A stretch of 64,000 nucleotides of DNA from Acidobacteriaceae bacterium. Lineage in GTDB: Bacteria > Acidobacteriota > Terriglobia > Terriglobales > Acidobacteriaceae. Of the stretch, positions 53,974 to 63,581 are shown in pieces. The first letter of the stretch is position 1, and every line of letters begins with the position of its first letter. Under the pieces are notes generated by a model. It was not told the DNA's origin, made no database searches, and was given only the letters and a program-made list of their open reading frames with translations. The stretch spans positions 1 through 64,000 of the forward strand of contig JAJPKO010000034.1 in assembly GCA_021323655.1 (NCBI GenBank), written 5' to 3'. Position numbers and translations under genes: made by a program.

Positions 53974-56900
53974 TCAGAAGCTCAGCCGTGTGCTGATCTG
54001 CATCTTACGCCCACCATTCGTAAGGTTCCTGTCATAAGTTACGTTTGTGCTTGGACATGCCGCACCCAGGGTTGGACAATACAAACTGTAATTCGGATCG
54101 CCAAAGCTCGGATGATTGAACACATTGGTGGCGTCTCCGCGAATCTCCCACTTGATCCCTTCGGCGAGAGCAAATGTTTTTCCGAGGCTCATATCAACAT
54201 CAGTTAAGCCAGGCCCGTAAACGCTGTTGCGATGTGCGTTTCCGAATGTGCCTGCTTGCGGAGCAGCGAAAGCCGTCGGATTGAACCACCCCGTATGGAT
54301 GCTGGGATGTGACAATTTCGGGTTCCCGATGACATTCGGATACCAAAAGCCATCTTGTGCAAAGGACTGGTTATTACTAACTATTGGGGTGAAAGGATTA
54401 CCGCTCTGGGCCCGAACTATTGCCGAGACGTTCCATCCCCCAACAACCGAATCAAGAATTCGAGCATTCAGTCCGCTTCCGCCCAGGTATCGTCTACCTA
54501 TTCCGAAAGGCATCTCATAGGTCACATACCCTTTGAATGCGTTTCGCACGTCAAAACTTGATGGTCCGTAGTTGGCAGAGGGTTTAAATGCGTTTTGCCA
54601 AATTATAGACGGGGCCTGCCATGCGGCGGAATCCTGGTCGTTAAGAAAGTGCGACCAGACGTAATTGAAACTGAAGCTGAGGCCTGAGGTAGAGCGTTGC
54701 GTAATCGACGCCTGGAATGCATTGTAATTTGACACAGCATTATAGTTTCCGCCCCAGGAAATCATATTCTGGAACTGTGGATAAGGCCTGCCGGAAGGAT
54801 TGTCTTGGGGGCCAAGCTTACTTTCGGGCACCTGATTGATATCCGACTGAAACGGAAGGTTGTAGCCATGACTTGCCACGTATGCGATCTCGGCGACAAT
54901 ATTGGGAGTCAACATACGCTGCACATCCAAAGTCCATTGTTCTATTTTGGTGTCGGGCGCATGGTACTCTTGGTACCATGGTCCCTGACCGTTCAGGGCG
55001 TCTGGAGTGTTTGGAATGGGCCCGTAGGGCAGCTGGGATGCCGTATAGGTGGCACTGACCGCACCATTCCCGTTCACCGTGCTCGTTCCGGACAAGTTCA
55101 CCACCGGTGTGATGCCGTTGGTCAAGTCTGATGCGCTTCCAGTTGATTGCAACGCGCCACCCATGGCAAGCCCCCTGCTATTTAGGGTGTAATTGTAGTT
55201 GTAAAGTCCCCAACCTCCCCGCACCGTCGTGTTGGGTAATGGCTCCCAAGCGAACCCAACCCGGGGTAGAACACTGCTCCAGATATTCGCTTCCAGAGAA
55301 GTACGCCCATTTGCGTGGGTTGTGCCGTACCACATCGCTCCAAGCGTGCCCGTCGCCGGATTCAGAATCGTGGGATCGAAGGAGGCTTCATTACCCTTAA
55401 CCTCATTCCATCCATGTTGGATTACGTAGCGGACGCCCAAATTGAGAGTGAGGTTGGGTTTCAGCTTAATGTCGTCTTGCGCAAACATCTGGGGTGTCTT
55501 GTAGCGCCCACCGTATTCGGGAACGACATAAGCGCTCCAATAATTCGAATCGCCCAAGAGAAAGTCAGCATAACCTGCACCGGTAGAACCCGACCCTACA
55601 TATGCGGACGTGTAGTTGCCGGAGAAAGTGAAGGTCCCGCTATTGGTGTTGCCCCACGCAGTTGCATTGTCCTGGTAGATAAGAAATTCCCCGCCGAAGT
55701 GAAGAATGTGCTTGCCTGTGACCAAGGTCACCACATCGGAAGGAGCAAAAGTAAACTGTTTCAGAATTGCATTTGAGGCTGGTGCTATCGAGGCATAGCC
55801 TCCGGTGATATTGAAAGCTGGAAGTGCATCGGCTTTGGCATAACTGAGCCCAAGTTGTTCCGGATAACCCTTCCCAATCGTTTTATCCGCAAAAAAGTCC
55901 AGTTCGTCTGTAAACCCAAATCTTGCCTCGTTGATCAAACGCGGACTGATTGTCCACACGTCTGAAATCTGAGCGTTGTTGTTTTCACCGTCCTGATTTT
56001 GCCACCCGACAGGGGCAGCAAAGATACTTGGACCCAGCGCTGGTGCATCCTGTTCGCTGTCAGAAATCGTGATGCGGTGTTGCGCGGTGACATCGTAATC
56101 GAGGCGGCCAAAATATTTTGTCGTCCAGGATGCTGTTGCCAACGAATAGTAGTAATTGTTCGCCGTTGTGCCATTCGGCTCGAGTACACCAGGGATGAAG
56201 AAACCTGACGAAGGGTGGTTCGTTGCGGTCGGGAAAAGGGATTGTATCTTCAAAGCGACTGGATTGATCAAGGATTGTGGAATCTTGTTTCCGTTGCCAT
56301 ATTCTGACGCGAATGAATGCCTTATCACGCAGGGGGCAGGCTGCGTCGTACCATCGTCTTCAAGGCAGGTGCCCGTCTGCTTTACTACCTGGGTTGTAGG
56401 GTCATAGATTGTTGGGAACCCTGTAAAGTCTCCATTCATCACCTCCTTCGTTGGGAGTGTCGCAAACCCTGTATTCGCGCCGCTATTGTTGTAAGTCCGA
56501 TCATAATTGAAGTAGAAGAACAGCTTATTCTTCAGAATCGGCCCCCCAATAGCCCCCCCGAAGTTATCGAAACGGAGAAATGGGACTTTCACGGGTGCGC
56601 CGAAACCGTAGTTTGCTGCATTTAATGCGTCGTTTTGTAAGTATTCATACACTGCTCCGTGAAATTTATTTGTGCCTCCTTTGCTGATCTGGTTGTACTG
56701 TACTCCACCGATTCCTTGTTCCGCTGAAAAGGTAGAGGCCTGTATCTGTACCTCTTTGATGTCTTCTAAGGGTATGACCACATTGTTTCCTGAGTTGACG
56801 AGGAGAACAGTCGAGCCATCCAATGTAACGTTATAGTAGGGAAGATTTCCGTTGACCGCAGCGCCTGTTTCTTGGGGGTTACTCGAATTTGAGTACGCGC

Positions 56901-57480
56901 CTGAGGCCGAAGCTGCGCCAGTTGCGCCTGGGGTCAGAATGACAAAGTTCTCCCAGGTAGGACCGGAACCTACTCCTACTTCCGGCATCTGCTCCATGGC
57001 CTGCGCTTCCAGCGTAATGGACTGCTCTGCCGTCTCTGTGCTCAAAAGAGGGACATTGTGCGCGTCAACAACAACATTCGCGGTCTCCGACCCAACTTTT
57101 AGCTGTGCGCTCACTGTCGTGTAGCCTGCCCTCACCGTAACTGGTCCGCGGACCAATTTTTGAAAGCCTTGTTTCGAAAAGGTGACCATGTAGTTGCCGA
57201 GTACGATAGACGAAGTGTCGTACACGCCTGCAGCGTTGGTGGTGACGTTTATAGACACGCCGGTATCGATGTTTACGACAGTTACGGTTGCAGCGGGAAT
57301 TAGTGCACCCGTGCTGTCGGTTACCGTACCTCGGATGTCGCCAGAGCCTGTGGTCTGCGAGAAGCCGGCAAGGCTCGAGCCTACGACCAGAAACAATATC
57401 AAACCCGAAAGGTACACCCTCATTAGCATTGCATCCTTGAGCTTTTTCTGAAGGTAGCCGTGTCTTTTCATTACGTTCAT
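53974..57480 (-). CDS. TonB-dependent receptor with N-terminal carboxypeptidase-regulatory-like domain
   Basis: 1168 residues, start supported by GAGAGGA upstream. A signal peptide (to about FSQ-42) is followed by an Ig-like CarboxypepD_reg domain (about 47-135: GDIRGTVTDSTGALIPAATV), the plug (about 150-300, with IPLEDIKEVQIQAST-like strands) and a large 22-strand-type barrel that ends in the outer-membrane signature ...STRLSF. This Oar-like architecture is strongly expanded in acidobacteria. In the present setting the likely cargo is an oligosaccharide for the neighbouring glycosidases. No TonB, ExbB or ExbD gene is nearby. Confidence 0.93.
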   Translation of the reverse strand: MNVMKRHGYLQKKLKDAMLMRVYLSGLILFLVVGSSLAGFSQTTGSGDIRGTVTDSTGALIPAATVTVVNIDTGVSINVTTNAAGVYDTSSIVLGNYMVTFSKQGFQKLVRGPVTVRAGYTTVSAQLKVGSETANVVVDAHNVPLLSTETAEQSITLEAQAMEQMPEVGVGSGPTWENFVILTPGATGAASASGAYSNSSNPQETGAAVNGNLPYYNVTLDGSTVLLVNSGNNVVIPLEDIKEVQIQASTFSAEQGIGGVQYNQISKGGTNKFHGAVYEYLQNDALNAANYGFGAPVKVPFLRFDNFGGAIGGPILKNKLFFYFNYDRTYNNSGANTGFATLPTKEVMNGDFTGFPTIYDPTTQVVKQTGTCLEDDGTTQPAPCVIRHSFASEYGNGNKIPQSLINPVALKIQSLFPTATNHPSSGFFIPGVLEPNGTTANNYYYSLATASWTTKYFGRLDYDVTAQHRITISDSEQDAPALGPSIFAAPVGWQNQDGENNNAQISDVWTISPRLINEARFGFTDELDFFADKTIGKGYPEQLGLSYAKADALPAFNITGGYASIAPASNAILKQFTFAPSDVVTLVTGKHILHFGGEFLIYQDNATAWGNTNSGTFTFSGNYTSAYVGSGSTGAGYADFLLGDSNYWSAYVVPEYGGRYKTPQMFAQDDIKLKPNLTLNLGVRYVIQHGWNEVKGNEASFDPTILNPATGTLGAMWYGTTHANGRTSLEANIWSSVLPRVGFAWEPLPNTTVRGGWGLYNYNYTLNSRGLAMGGALQSTGSASDLTNGITPVVNLSGTSTVNGNGAVSATYTASQLPYGPIPNTPDALNGQGPWYQEYHAPDTKIEQWTLDVQRMLTPNIVAEIAYVASHGYNLPFQSDINQVPESKLGPQDNPSGRPYPQFQNMISWGGNYNAVSNYNAFQASITQRSTSGLSFSFNYVWSHFLNDQDSAAWQAPSIIWQNAFKPSANYGPSSFDVRNAFKGYVTYEMPFGIGRRYLGGSGLNARILDSVVGGWNVSAIVRAQSGNPFTPIVSNNQSFAQDGFWYPNVIGNPKLSHPSIHTGWFNPTAFAAPQAGTFGNAHRNSVYGPGLTDVDMSLGKTFALAEGIKWEIRGDATNVFNHPSFGDPNYSLYCPTLGAACPSTNVTYDRNLTNGGRKMQISTRLSF

Positions 57481-57484
57481 CTCT

Positions 57485-57790
57485 GTCCTCTCTGAATTCG
57501 GTGGGATCCCTATAATTTTGTTCGTTTTATCGTCGAATGGTCTGCGCTATAGCCTTACAACAAAATGCGCGCCACAGTTGCGACGAATGAATATCCTTCG
57601 GTGAATCCATGGAACCTGCATTGATGGTTTCCGGAAGGTAATCGCAGCAATCGTAGGTACTCTGATAAACGCCTGACATCCGCCACATGGCCTATGGCAA
57701 TGCAGGCGTTCACCTGGGTGGATACCTTTTCTTTTCGTCGCCTGATATCGCCTAAAGTAATGCCTGACAGAGTGAGGGAGCGAGTGCGGG
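57485..57790 (+). repeat. Upstream repeat, copy A (before the TonB-dependent receptor)
   Basis: Copy A aligns along its length with 60424-60740 at very roughly 75-80 % by eye, in the same orientation. Highly conserved blocks are ACAACAAAATGCGCG, TGAATATCCTTCGGT, CCATGGAACCTGCAT and CATCCGCCACATGGCCTATG. It directly abuts the receptor gene's start region and so covers its promoter. On the minus strand both copies keep an open frame (AIGHVADxRRxSxYL), so a decayed coding origin is possible. Confidence 0.8.
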
Positions 57791-58445
57791 GCGCGTCGTG
57801 ATCGTACCGCATTGCAGATGCAGATGAGGTTTGCTTCGCGATGCGGCTCATCTCCTCCGCGCTGTAAGTCGCTGTTTCTTCAGGGCCGCGCGTGCATAAA
57901 TTTTCTATGCGCAATTGCCAATCAGCCCGTCAGCGCCGTGGTCGCCACGCGCGCCGAGCCTCCGGCATTTGGGCCAATGTTTCGCAACCGGGTCATCAGG
58001 CGGTCGAAGAGGCCCTGCTCCTGAGAATGATCACTATCGGATGCGCTTCATGATTTCCACTGTGGCCGTGTTCTCGCGATGAAAAGATCTGCAGCCAGCA
58101 AGTCAGGTCGGGTTAGCATGGAGACCGATCTGGATCGCATAAGCCCTGATTGTGAGGAGTAGAAGTGGAAATGCATAGACCATTGCAGTGCACATTCTGC
58201 AGGTTGCCTGGCAAAATTCCAGACGTGCCCTACATCTTTTAGCTGTTGAAGATATTTGCTCATCAATGTGCATGGCCACATAGCGGCGGGAGAGCGCCAA
58301 TGCAGCATTGCTGTTTCATGGGTGATCCACAGTGCGTCATTAGATTCTATTTGTTCATCAAACCTGCGGCGTGGTTCGATGGCTACGCCGCAGGTCTGCG
58401 TTATCTCGATCTCGCCTTCACAGGTAGCAAAGGTCAGAGGTTGAA
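57791..58445. other. Gene-free stretch between upstream repeat A and the glycosidase gene
   Basis: Short frames on both strands are present but none has a ribosome site, recognisable motif or matching codon use. The composition is mixed, consistent with decayed DNA. No transposase, RNA or clear palindrome was found by eye. Confidence 0.5.
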
Positions 58446-60023
58446 TCAATTCACGATGAAAATGACATTGGTATCAGCCGTGATATCCCTGCCGGTCGCG
58501 ACCACCGTCAAGTCATAAAAATAGCCAGAGGTCGCTGGGTCGGCTGAGATTGTGATCGTAGCGGTTACTGGAGCACTGCCCTGTAACGAAACAGGCCCTG
58601 GAACCGCACAAGTCGGAGTGTCGGGTGCACCCGCGTACTGCAGGCTTTGAACGCTGCAGGTCAGGACTATATCCCCGTGATACTCCTTGATAGGCGTCAA
58701 TGTGATCGTCGCAGTCGCTGTTGTCCCTGGCGAGAGCGTGGGTCCTGTGCCACCAGACAAAGAGAAAGTCGGTTTATTGTTGTAAGTTGGGTCGTTGTGG
58801 CGGGCGATCCACTCCTTCACTGCTTTGCCTTGTGGCGCGATCGTAACCGGCCCGCCAGCAGGATAGTTATAGAGGAAATAGCCAGTTTCAACTTGATCAT
58901 TAGGCTCTTTTGGATCAAAAGGCATTTGATAGAGTTGGTAGATTGTTGCTCCTACAACTCCACGCTCAGTTGACGACGGGTTTGTGTGTGACAGAACATT
59001 GTCCATTAGGTTGGTCAACCTGACCCCAGCTTCAACATCGTTTGCCGGAACATTCCCATCACTTGAGCCTAACTCGTCTATGAATAACGGCTTCATCGCC
59101 GGATAAAGCAGAGAATATGCATTGAGTGTAGAGAAAGGGGACCAATTGGCGACAAAGTATGAATCGGGTACCCCCAGATCTCCCGAATCACCCTGTGTAC
59201 CGTCGGAAGCTACATCCATGTACCAATGCAGGTTCGTGAAATCCCACAACAGATCGCGGCCATTATAATCGACAAGATCCGCCGCGAGCGCATCGGCGAA
59301 GCCTAAGGGTGTCCATCCGGTAATCGCCCCTGCGATGATTTTTGCATGCGGATTGTTGTCGCGAATGGCCGCAATTGCGCCCGCCGCGGCCCCTCTATAG
59401 ATGGGATAATGGGGAGCGGTGTTCCAGTCTGACGCCAACTCGCCGAATTTGAGTTTCTCATTTGCAATCGGCCATTGCGAATTCCATTCATTTCCAACTT
59501 TCCAGTACATCGCGGTCGGCGCGGCCTTGACTGCCTCTGTGGCCTGTGAGTACGCCCAATTATAAGCGTCCGACTCACTGGAGAAGCTGTACCAATCTGG
59601 ATATGTGATCACCGAGACAATGGGGATAATTCCCGCAGCCTGCAACTCAGTTACGTCACTTTCATGCCCAATGATGCTATCCCATGCGCTGTAGAAGATT
59701 GTGTTGGGCGTATTGCCGAAGATGTTCTTGAGATCCGCGATCTGCTGGCTCAATGGAACATCCTGGTAGACTCCCGGTTTGTCTCTGTGGCCGTCAGCGC
59801 CCCAGTAGATCGTGCCGGTCCGCAAACACTTCTTTTCGCCATGGCCGGCTTCATTCCCGGGAAAGCAATTGCCGGACCGTGACGATGCGGTGACGGTTTG
59901 TCCGATCGCGCATTCCGCGGCAGTCGCCAAAATAAGAATCCCAAACAGCATTTTCCATGTTCGCGAAAATCGGCTTCTGGCCCCAGCGCGCACTTTTTCT
60001 TCTTTTGAATGCCTAAAATCCAT
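58446..60023 (-). CDS. Secreted clan-A-like glycosidase (paralogue of 40419-42608)
   Basis: 525 residues from the ATG at 60023. A basic N-terminus and hydrophobic segment (about 26-42, ending AIGQ) act as signal peptide. The catalytic domain begins at IYWGADGHRDK and has E179 (VGNEW) and E317 (FIDELGSS) as probable acid/base and nucleophile, followed by an Ig-like domain of about 105 residues. It shares architecture with the enzyme at 40419-42608 but lacks the three N-terminal repeats. Overall protein identity is moderate, except for the 285-bp tract that is nearly identical. Confidence 0.8.
   Translation of the reverse strand: MDFRHSKEEKVRAGARSRFSRTWKMLFGILILATAAECAIGQTVTASSRSGNCFPGNEAGHGEKKCLRTGTIYWGADGHRDKPGVYQDVPLSQQIADLKNIFGNTPNTIFYSAWDSIIGHESDVTELQAAGIIPIVSVITYPDWYSFSSESDAYNWAYSQATEAVKAAPTAMYWKVGNEWNSQWPIANEKLKFGELASDWNTAPHYPIYRGAAAGAIAAIRDNNPHAKIIAGAITGWTPLGFADALAADLVDYNGRDLLWDFTNLHWYMDVASDGTQGDSGDLGVPDSYFVANWSPFSTLNAYSLLYPAMKPLFIDELGSSDGNVPANDVEAGVRLTNLMDNVLSHTNPSSTERGVVGATIYQLYQMPFDPKEPNDQVETGYFLYNYPAGGPVTIAPQGKAVKEWIARHNDPTYNNKPTFSLSGGTGPTLSPGTTATATITLTPIKEYHGDIVLTCSVQSLQYAGAPDTPTCAVPGPVSLQGSAPVTATITISADPATSGYFYDLTVVATGRDITADTNVIFIVN
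59484..59768 (-). repeat. 285-bp tract nearly identical to 41328-41612 (inverted copy)
   Basis: The minus-strand partner of the tract in the other glycosidase gene. The 11 differences are mostly third-position or conservative. The pair forms an inverted repeat 18 kb apart, able in principle to mediate inversion of the intervening DNA. Confidence 0.9.
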
Positions 60024-60423
60024 TGTTGTGTGGGTATTACTCGATGCCGTATGCACACTTCACCTCCAAGGGGATTTGTGATGATTGGGAGTACTGGAAA
60101 CCGCACACAGGTGAAATCCATGGGCACGCCCAGTACGGAGTGGTTGAAGAGAGGAATTTGCTACCATGAGAACCTGGCGTCGAACTGCACGCCAAGTTGT
60201 TCCCATGAAAATTGGAAAAGAGGTTGCCGCTTGCGCCGAAGCCAGTATTTGTTGTCCCCAAAATGTGCGTCCAGGACTTAATTAGTAAGGTGCCATAGGC
60301 GCCATCGTAGACCTCCTTCGTATATGTGATTTCGATTTCGGATTGGAATGTCCCCGTCGTCAGGTTGCGACAACCCAGTATGAACGCCCCTAGGCTGCAC
60401 GTGAATGTCCCAGAACCACTCGA
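60024..60423 (-). other. Gene-free region with an open but start-less minus-strand frame
   Basis: From about 60420 down to a stop at 60037 one minus-strand frame stays open for about 125 codons with a protein-like composition (SGSGTFTCSLGAFILG, later FSNFHGNNLACSSTPGSHGS). It has no ATG and only TTG/GTG candidates without a ribosome site. It may be the remnant of a gene that once followed upstream repeat B. The promoter of the glycosidase gene at 60023 must also lie here. Confidence 0.4.
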
Positions 60424-60740
60424 CTCCTCTCTAGGGATTCAGTAGGCCCCTATGTTTTTTGGCCTTAGCTTCCAATTGTTCGCGCTATTGCTTTACAACA
60501 AAATGCGCGTCACATGTTGCCACGACTGAATATCCTTCGGTAAAACCATGGAACCTGCATGGGAGGTCTCTGGAAGGAAATCGCGACAATGGTAGGTACC
60601 CTGAGAAACGCCTGGCATCCGCCACATGGCCTATGGCAATCCGGTTGCGCACTTGGCGGACACGTTTCCTTTTAGCCCCTTGGTATCACGTGAATTATGC
60701 AAGCAGGAGCGTGTGAGCGCGGAGCCGCGTCGTAATCCTC
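60424..60740 (+). repeat. Upstream repeat, copy B
   Basis: Diverged direct copy of 57485-57790, about 2.9 kb away, upstream of the minus-strand glycosidase gene. The shared core CGCCACATGGCCTAT is at 60620-60634; copy A has it at 57681-57695. Even the leader close to the receptor's ribosome site (TCCTCTCT) is preserved, so B once stood in front of a similar gene. Confidence 0.8.
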
Positions 60741-60963
60741 GATGGTTTTGCGGTAATGGAAGCTGGAATTGTCGCGAGCGTAAACATGCTTCGTGCCTGT
60801 GGAGAGACTGCCTGCAATCACGTCCAGGTGTGCGGCGATCCCACGGGCGCGGGAACGAGCTGTCCCTCCGGCGGCTTCAGCAGATGGGGGCAGTTCGTGG
60901 CCATGCTCCTATCAGTTAGACGGCGGCCAGGCGGTGAGCGAAGTCAAGTTATGGCATTTGGGC

Positions 60964-62069
60964 TTACCGCAAGCGCCGCCGCGTCGTGCCGCTCCAAGTG
61001 CCCGCCTTGACATCAATCGACCAATTTGCTTGCCCCAAGATTGTTGGCCATCCATCATGGTCGTTATCAAAGACCACAGGGAAAAACTCGTTTTGACCAA
61101 TTCCTGAACTACCGCCCATGTCTGTCCATCGATCTCCGATGTACACATAGGTAGTGCTCCGACTGCCTGCGACGGGCAAAATCAAAAGGTTTTGCGTATC
61201 GAAGGTATTTGCGCTTTGAGGCACGGTGCTTACGTAGCGGCCCCAATTCCACGGTCCGGCCAGTTGACGTGCTGTCCAAACTGTGGTTTCGCTCGACTTC
61301 CAACCGTCTGTATCTGACGCGAATAAGAAATACCGGGACCCGATCCTGACCAGATCTGAGGCCTCCTTATTGCTCGGCGAGGCTGCATAGTTCCGAGGAA
61401 GAATCCTGGACACCACAGAATCAATCGCAAGAAAAGATCTCTTGAGCGGGCGATGCAGATTGAACCATTAATTTCCGGGCTATCGTTTGTCAAAGACAGA
61501 TACGCTTGAGTATTTTCGACCAGAATTGACCCAAGATCGCCCATCGAAGATCCGCATGGATATGGATCTTCGGCTTGATATCGAAACGGCCCATAAGGCG
61601 AGTCACTCGTAAAGAATGTCAGCTTGTTTCGCCCAGTTCCGTCGTTATTGTTGTGCTCGGTAAAGAGGACATACTTTCGGGTCGTCTTGTTATAAGCAAC
61701 TTTTGGACGTCCGATCCAGTCATTCTTGTTATATGCAGGCACATCCAATAGGTTCACCACGTTGCCGTGGGAGGTCCAAGTGATTAAATCGGTTGATGTG
61801 TACAGATTCACCTTATTGTTTACGGGACCGGACCAATCCATCCCATACCAATAGAAGACAGAGGCCCACCGCACAATCGTACCGCCCTGCGCTCTAATCG
61901 GCTGCCCTGCCGTATCTAACCAGACGCTATTGTTCACGATCTGTGAGTTATGTTCTCGGGCCAAAACGGAGACAGCGGAATTCGATGTGGTTAGTATTAC
62001 GGAGACAGCGGCAATCACAATTGCGTGCTTTATCGTACAGTGTGGAAATGTAAACATGTGTTTCGTCAA
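60964..62069 (-). pseudogene. GH43-like (galactan 1,3-beta-galactosidase-type) gene, frameshifted
   Basis: A signal peptide (TIKHAIVIAAVSVI ... SVLA) is followed by five-bladed-propeller motifs: AQGGTIVRWASVFYWYGMDW, NLYTSTDLITWTSHG, RPKVAYNKTTRKYVLFTEHN and SMGDLGSILVENTQAYL. Near 61412-61450 the frame shifts; the second frame continues with SRILPRNYAASPSNKEASDL, FLFASDTDGWKSSETTVWTA and GPWNWGR, ending at 60964. Both halves are needed for the fold, so the gene is probably inactive unless the shift is a sequencing error or programmed. The FYWYG segment resembles exo-beta-1,3-galactanases. Confidence 0.8.
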
Positions 62070-62531
62070 ATCACCTTAAATGATGGATATTTCCCGCAGA
62101 GAACGCTGTTTCATACTTTGCGCTTGCGAAAGCCTGCAAGCTATAGTTGCAGGAAAGATGAACCGAGCAGAATTTTAGCCGGCGCAAAACACGACATGCA
62201 TACGCCACATGGCCTATCCTCCTGGAGCTTGTAGTGAAGGAGAGTTATGGTATGGTAGCCGCGGATGTAGCGGTTGCGGCATGTCGCCGCCTTGGATTTG
62301 CTCGCGTGACCGAGGATATGCGGGCGACTGTGGAAGAGCAACGAGACAAGCTCGTTAAAGTGGGCAGGTTGGAATTGAGGGGTGAGACCCTAATGCTGAA
62401 TCAAGATGTCCCTGTGCGTTAAATCTTCTGATGCCAGATCGACCGATTCACCGCTCAACCCAAGATTGTCGAAGTCCACATCTGCCCACCGGATACCTAA
62501 TTAATCCTCTGATTTCCATTAAGATTGGGAA
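62070..62531. other. Gene-poor region with copy C of the 15-bp core
   Basis: CGCCACATGGCCTAT at 62203-62217 is identical to the core in upstream repeats A and B; flanking bases ACATGCATA resemble the ACATC of copy A. It lies 134 bp before the GH43-like start on the minus strand. A small frame at 62234-62422 is listed separately. Nothing else is recognised. Confidence 0.5.
62234..62422 (+). pseudogene. Short frame, possible C-terminal remnant of a large helicase-type protein
   Basis: 62 codons from a GTG with GGAG-like context. VAVAACRRLGFARVTEDMRA and LVKVGRLELRGETLMLN resemble the winged-helix-like end of DUF3320-containing helicase/nuclease proteins, but this is from memory of motif style and weak. 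It could equally be a chance frame. Confidence 0.3.
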
Positions 62532-63209
62532 GTGCTTTCGAAGAACTACCCCAAATTCACCCTGATGCAACGGATTGCGATGGCGGTGATTCCGCGGCTC
62601 ACAGCGTTGGTTCTGGCGGTGATCGGGGCCACGTTACGATTTGAAGTCATCGCCGAGCCGGGTGCAGTTCCCGCTACGCCTCCGGCAAAGGGCATCTTCT
62701 GCTTCTGGCACCAGTGCACGCTGCCCTGTGCGTGGTACTTTCGCAAATTTCGCTGCTCCATTCTCATAAGCCGCAGCTTCGATGGCGAGCTGATTGCGCG
62801 CACTCTTGCCCTGCTGGGGTTTTCGAGCGTGCGTGGCTCCAGCTCCCGAGGAGGTGCGGCGGGTCTTCTCGCGTTGGAGCAGGTGGTTCGACAAGGAATG
62901 CCGGTGGTCTTTACGGCGGATGGGCCTCGAGGGCCGATTTACCAGACCAAAATGGGCCCGGTGAAACTGGCGCAGATGACACAGCAGGAAATCGGCAGTT
63001 TTTATCTTCTTCCTGAGTGGGCCTGGAAATTGCGTTCGTGGGACAGCTTTCTTGTTCCCAAGCCGTTTTCCCGCGTTGCCGTGAGCTGGGCGCGTCCGGT
63101 TGCGCCCCCAGCGCCGGATGCTGACGCTGCCACGCTGGAGTTGAAACGCCAGGACCTGAATGATGCTCTGGAGCGCGCCCGGCAGAATGCCGAGCGCCAC
63201 TTTGAGTAG
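62532..63209 (+). CDS. DUF374 / lysophospholipid acyltransferase-like protein
   Basis: 225 residues from a GTG. The DUF374 family relates to LpxL/PlsC-type acyltransferases: an N-terminal hydrophobic helix (about 15-35), FCFWHQCTLPCA with the H-x4-like site, ISRSFDGELIARTLALLGF, GSSSRGGAAGLLAL and the FTADGPRGPIYQTKMGPVKLA motif are characteristic. It is probably membrane-associated and acylates lipid A or another lipid. It stands alone after the accessory region and marks the return to core genes. Confidence 0.88.
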   Translation: MLSKNYPKFTLMQRIAMAVIPRLTALVLAVIGATLRFEVIAEPGAVPATPPAKGIFCFWHQCTLPCAWYFRKFRCSILISRSFDGELIARTLALLGFSSVRGSSSRGGAAGLLALEQVVRQGMPVVFTADGPRGPIYQTKMGPVKLAQMTQQEIGSFYLLPEWAWKLRSWDSFLVPKPFSRVAVSWARPVAPPAPDADAATLELKRQDLNDALERARQNAERHFE

Positions 63210-63329
63210 CTGGTTGAAAGCGAAACAAACTCAGTAGAAGTTACTTCCGGTTGATGAGAATGCCCTATTGCCTCCAGAAGAAGGTGCTACTTTGTCTGCC
63301 TCAAGGAGACGAGAAAGGTCCTAGTCGGT

Positions 63330-63581
63330 CTACTTTTTGATTTGTTTTTTTCGCTCAGCCCACCGTTGTTTCATGGCTGCTGAAATGCGACGCCGGGCTG
63401 CCGCGCTCATTTTTGTTCCGCGGGTGCGTCCTGGTGCAGAGCCTTTTCTGCGCCGCTCTGTGCCGGTGCCTGTCAGCAGTTCACGTGCTTCCCTCAGACG
63501 TTTGATCTCTTTGTCCAAGGCAGCAATAATGTCTTTTACTTCCACAGTTCCTCCATCTGGCTCGTCATAGCCTATCGGCAT
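63330..63581 (-). CDS. Small, very basic protein with C-terminal Arg/Lys box
   Basis: 83 residues. Residues 12-40 form an amphipathic helix or coiled coil (VKDIIAALDKEIKRLREARE). A flexible Gly/Thr/Arg linker containing an RKGSAPGRTRGTK stretch follows, and the end KMSAAARRRISAAMKQRWAERKK resembles the NUMOD/Myb-like basic helix 'MSxAARxxISxAMKxRWA'. This kind of tail suggests nucleic-acid binding. The function is unknown. The 353 bp upstream is unusually AT-rich and carries its promoter. Confidence 0.65.
   Translation of the reverse strand: MPIGYDEPDGGTVEVKDIIAALDKEIKRLREARELLTGTGTERRRKGSAPGRTRGTKMSAAARRRISAAMKQRWAERKKQIKK

Noticed and set aside
57555-57914. 119-codon minus-strand frame over upstream repeat A as a gene
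   Set aside because: The corresponding frame in copy B is interrupted and has no start; the region lies directly upstream of the receptor gene, so it is kept as a repeat/regulatory element with only a note on possible coding origin.
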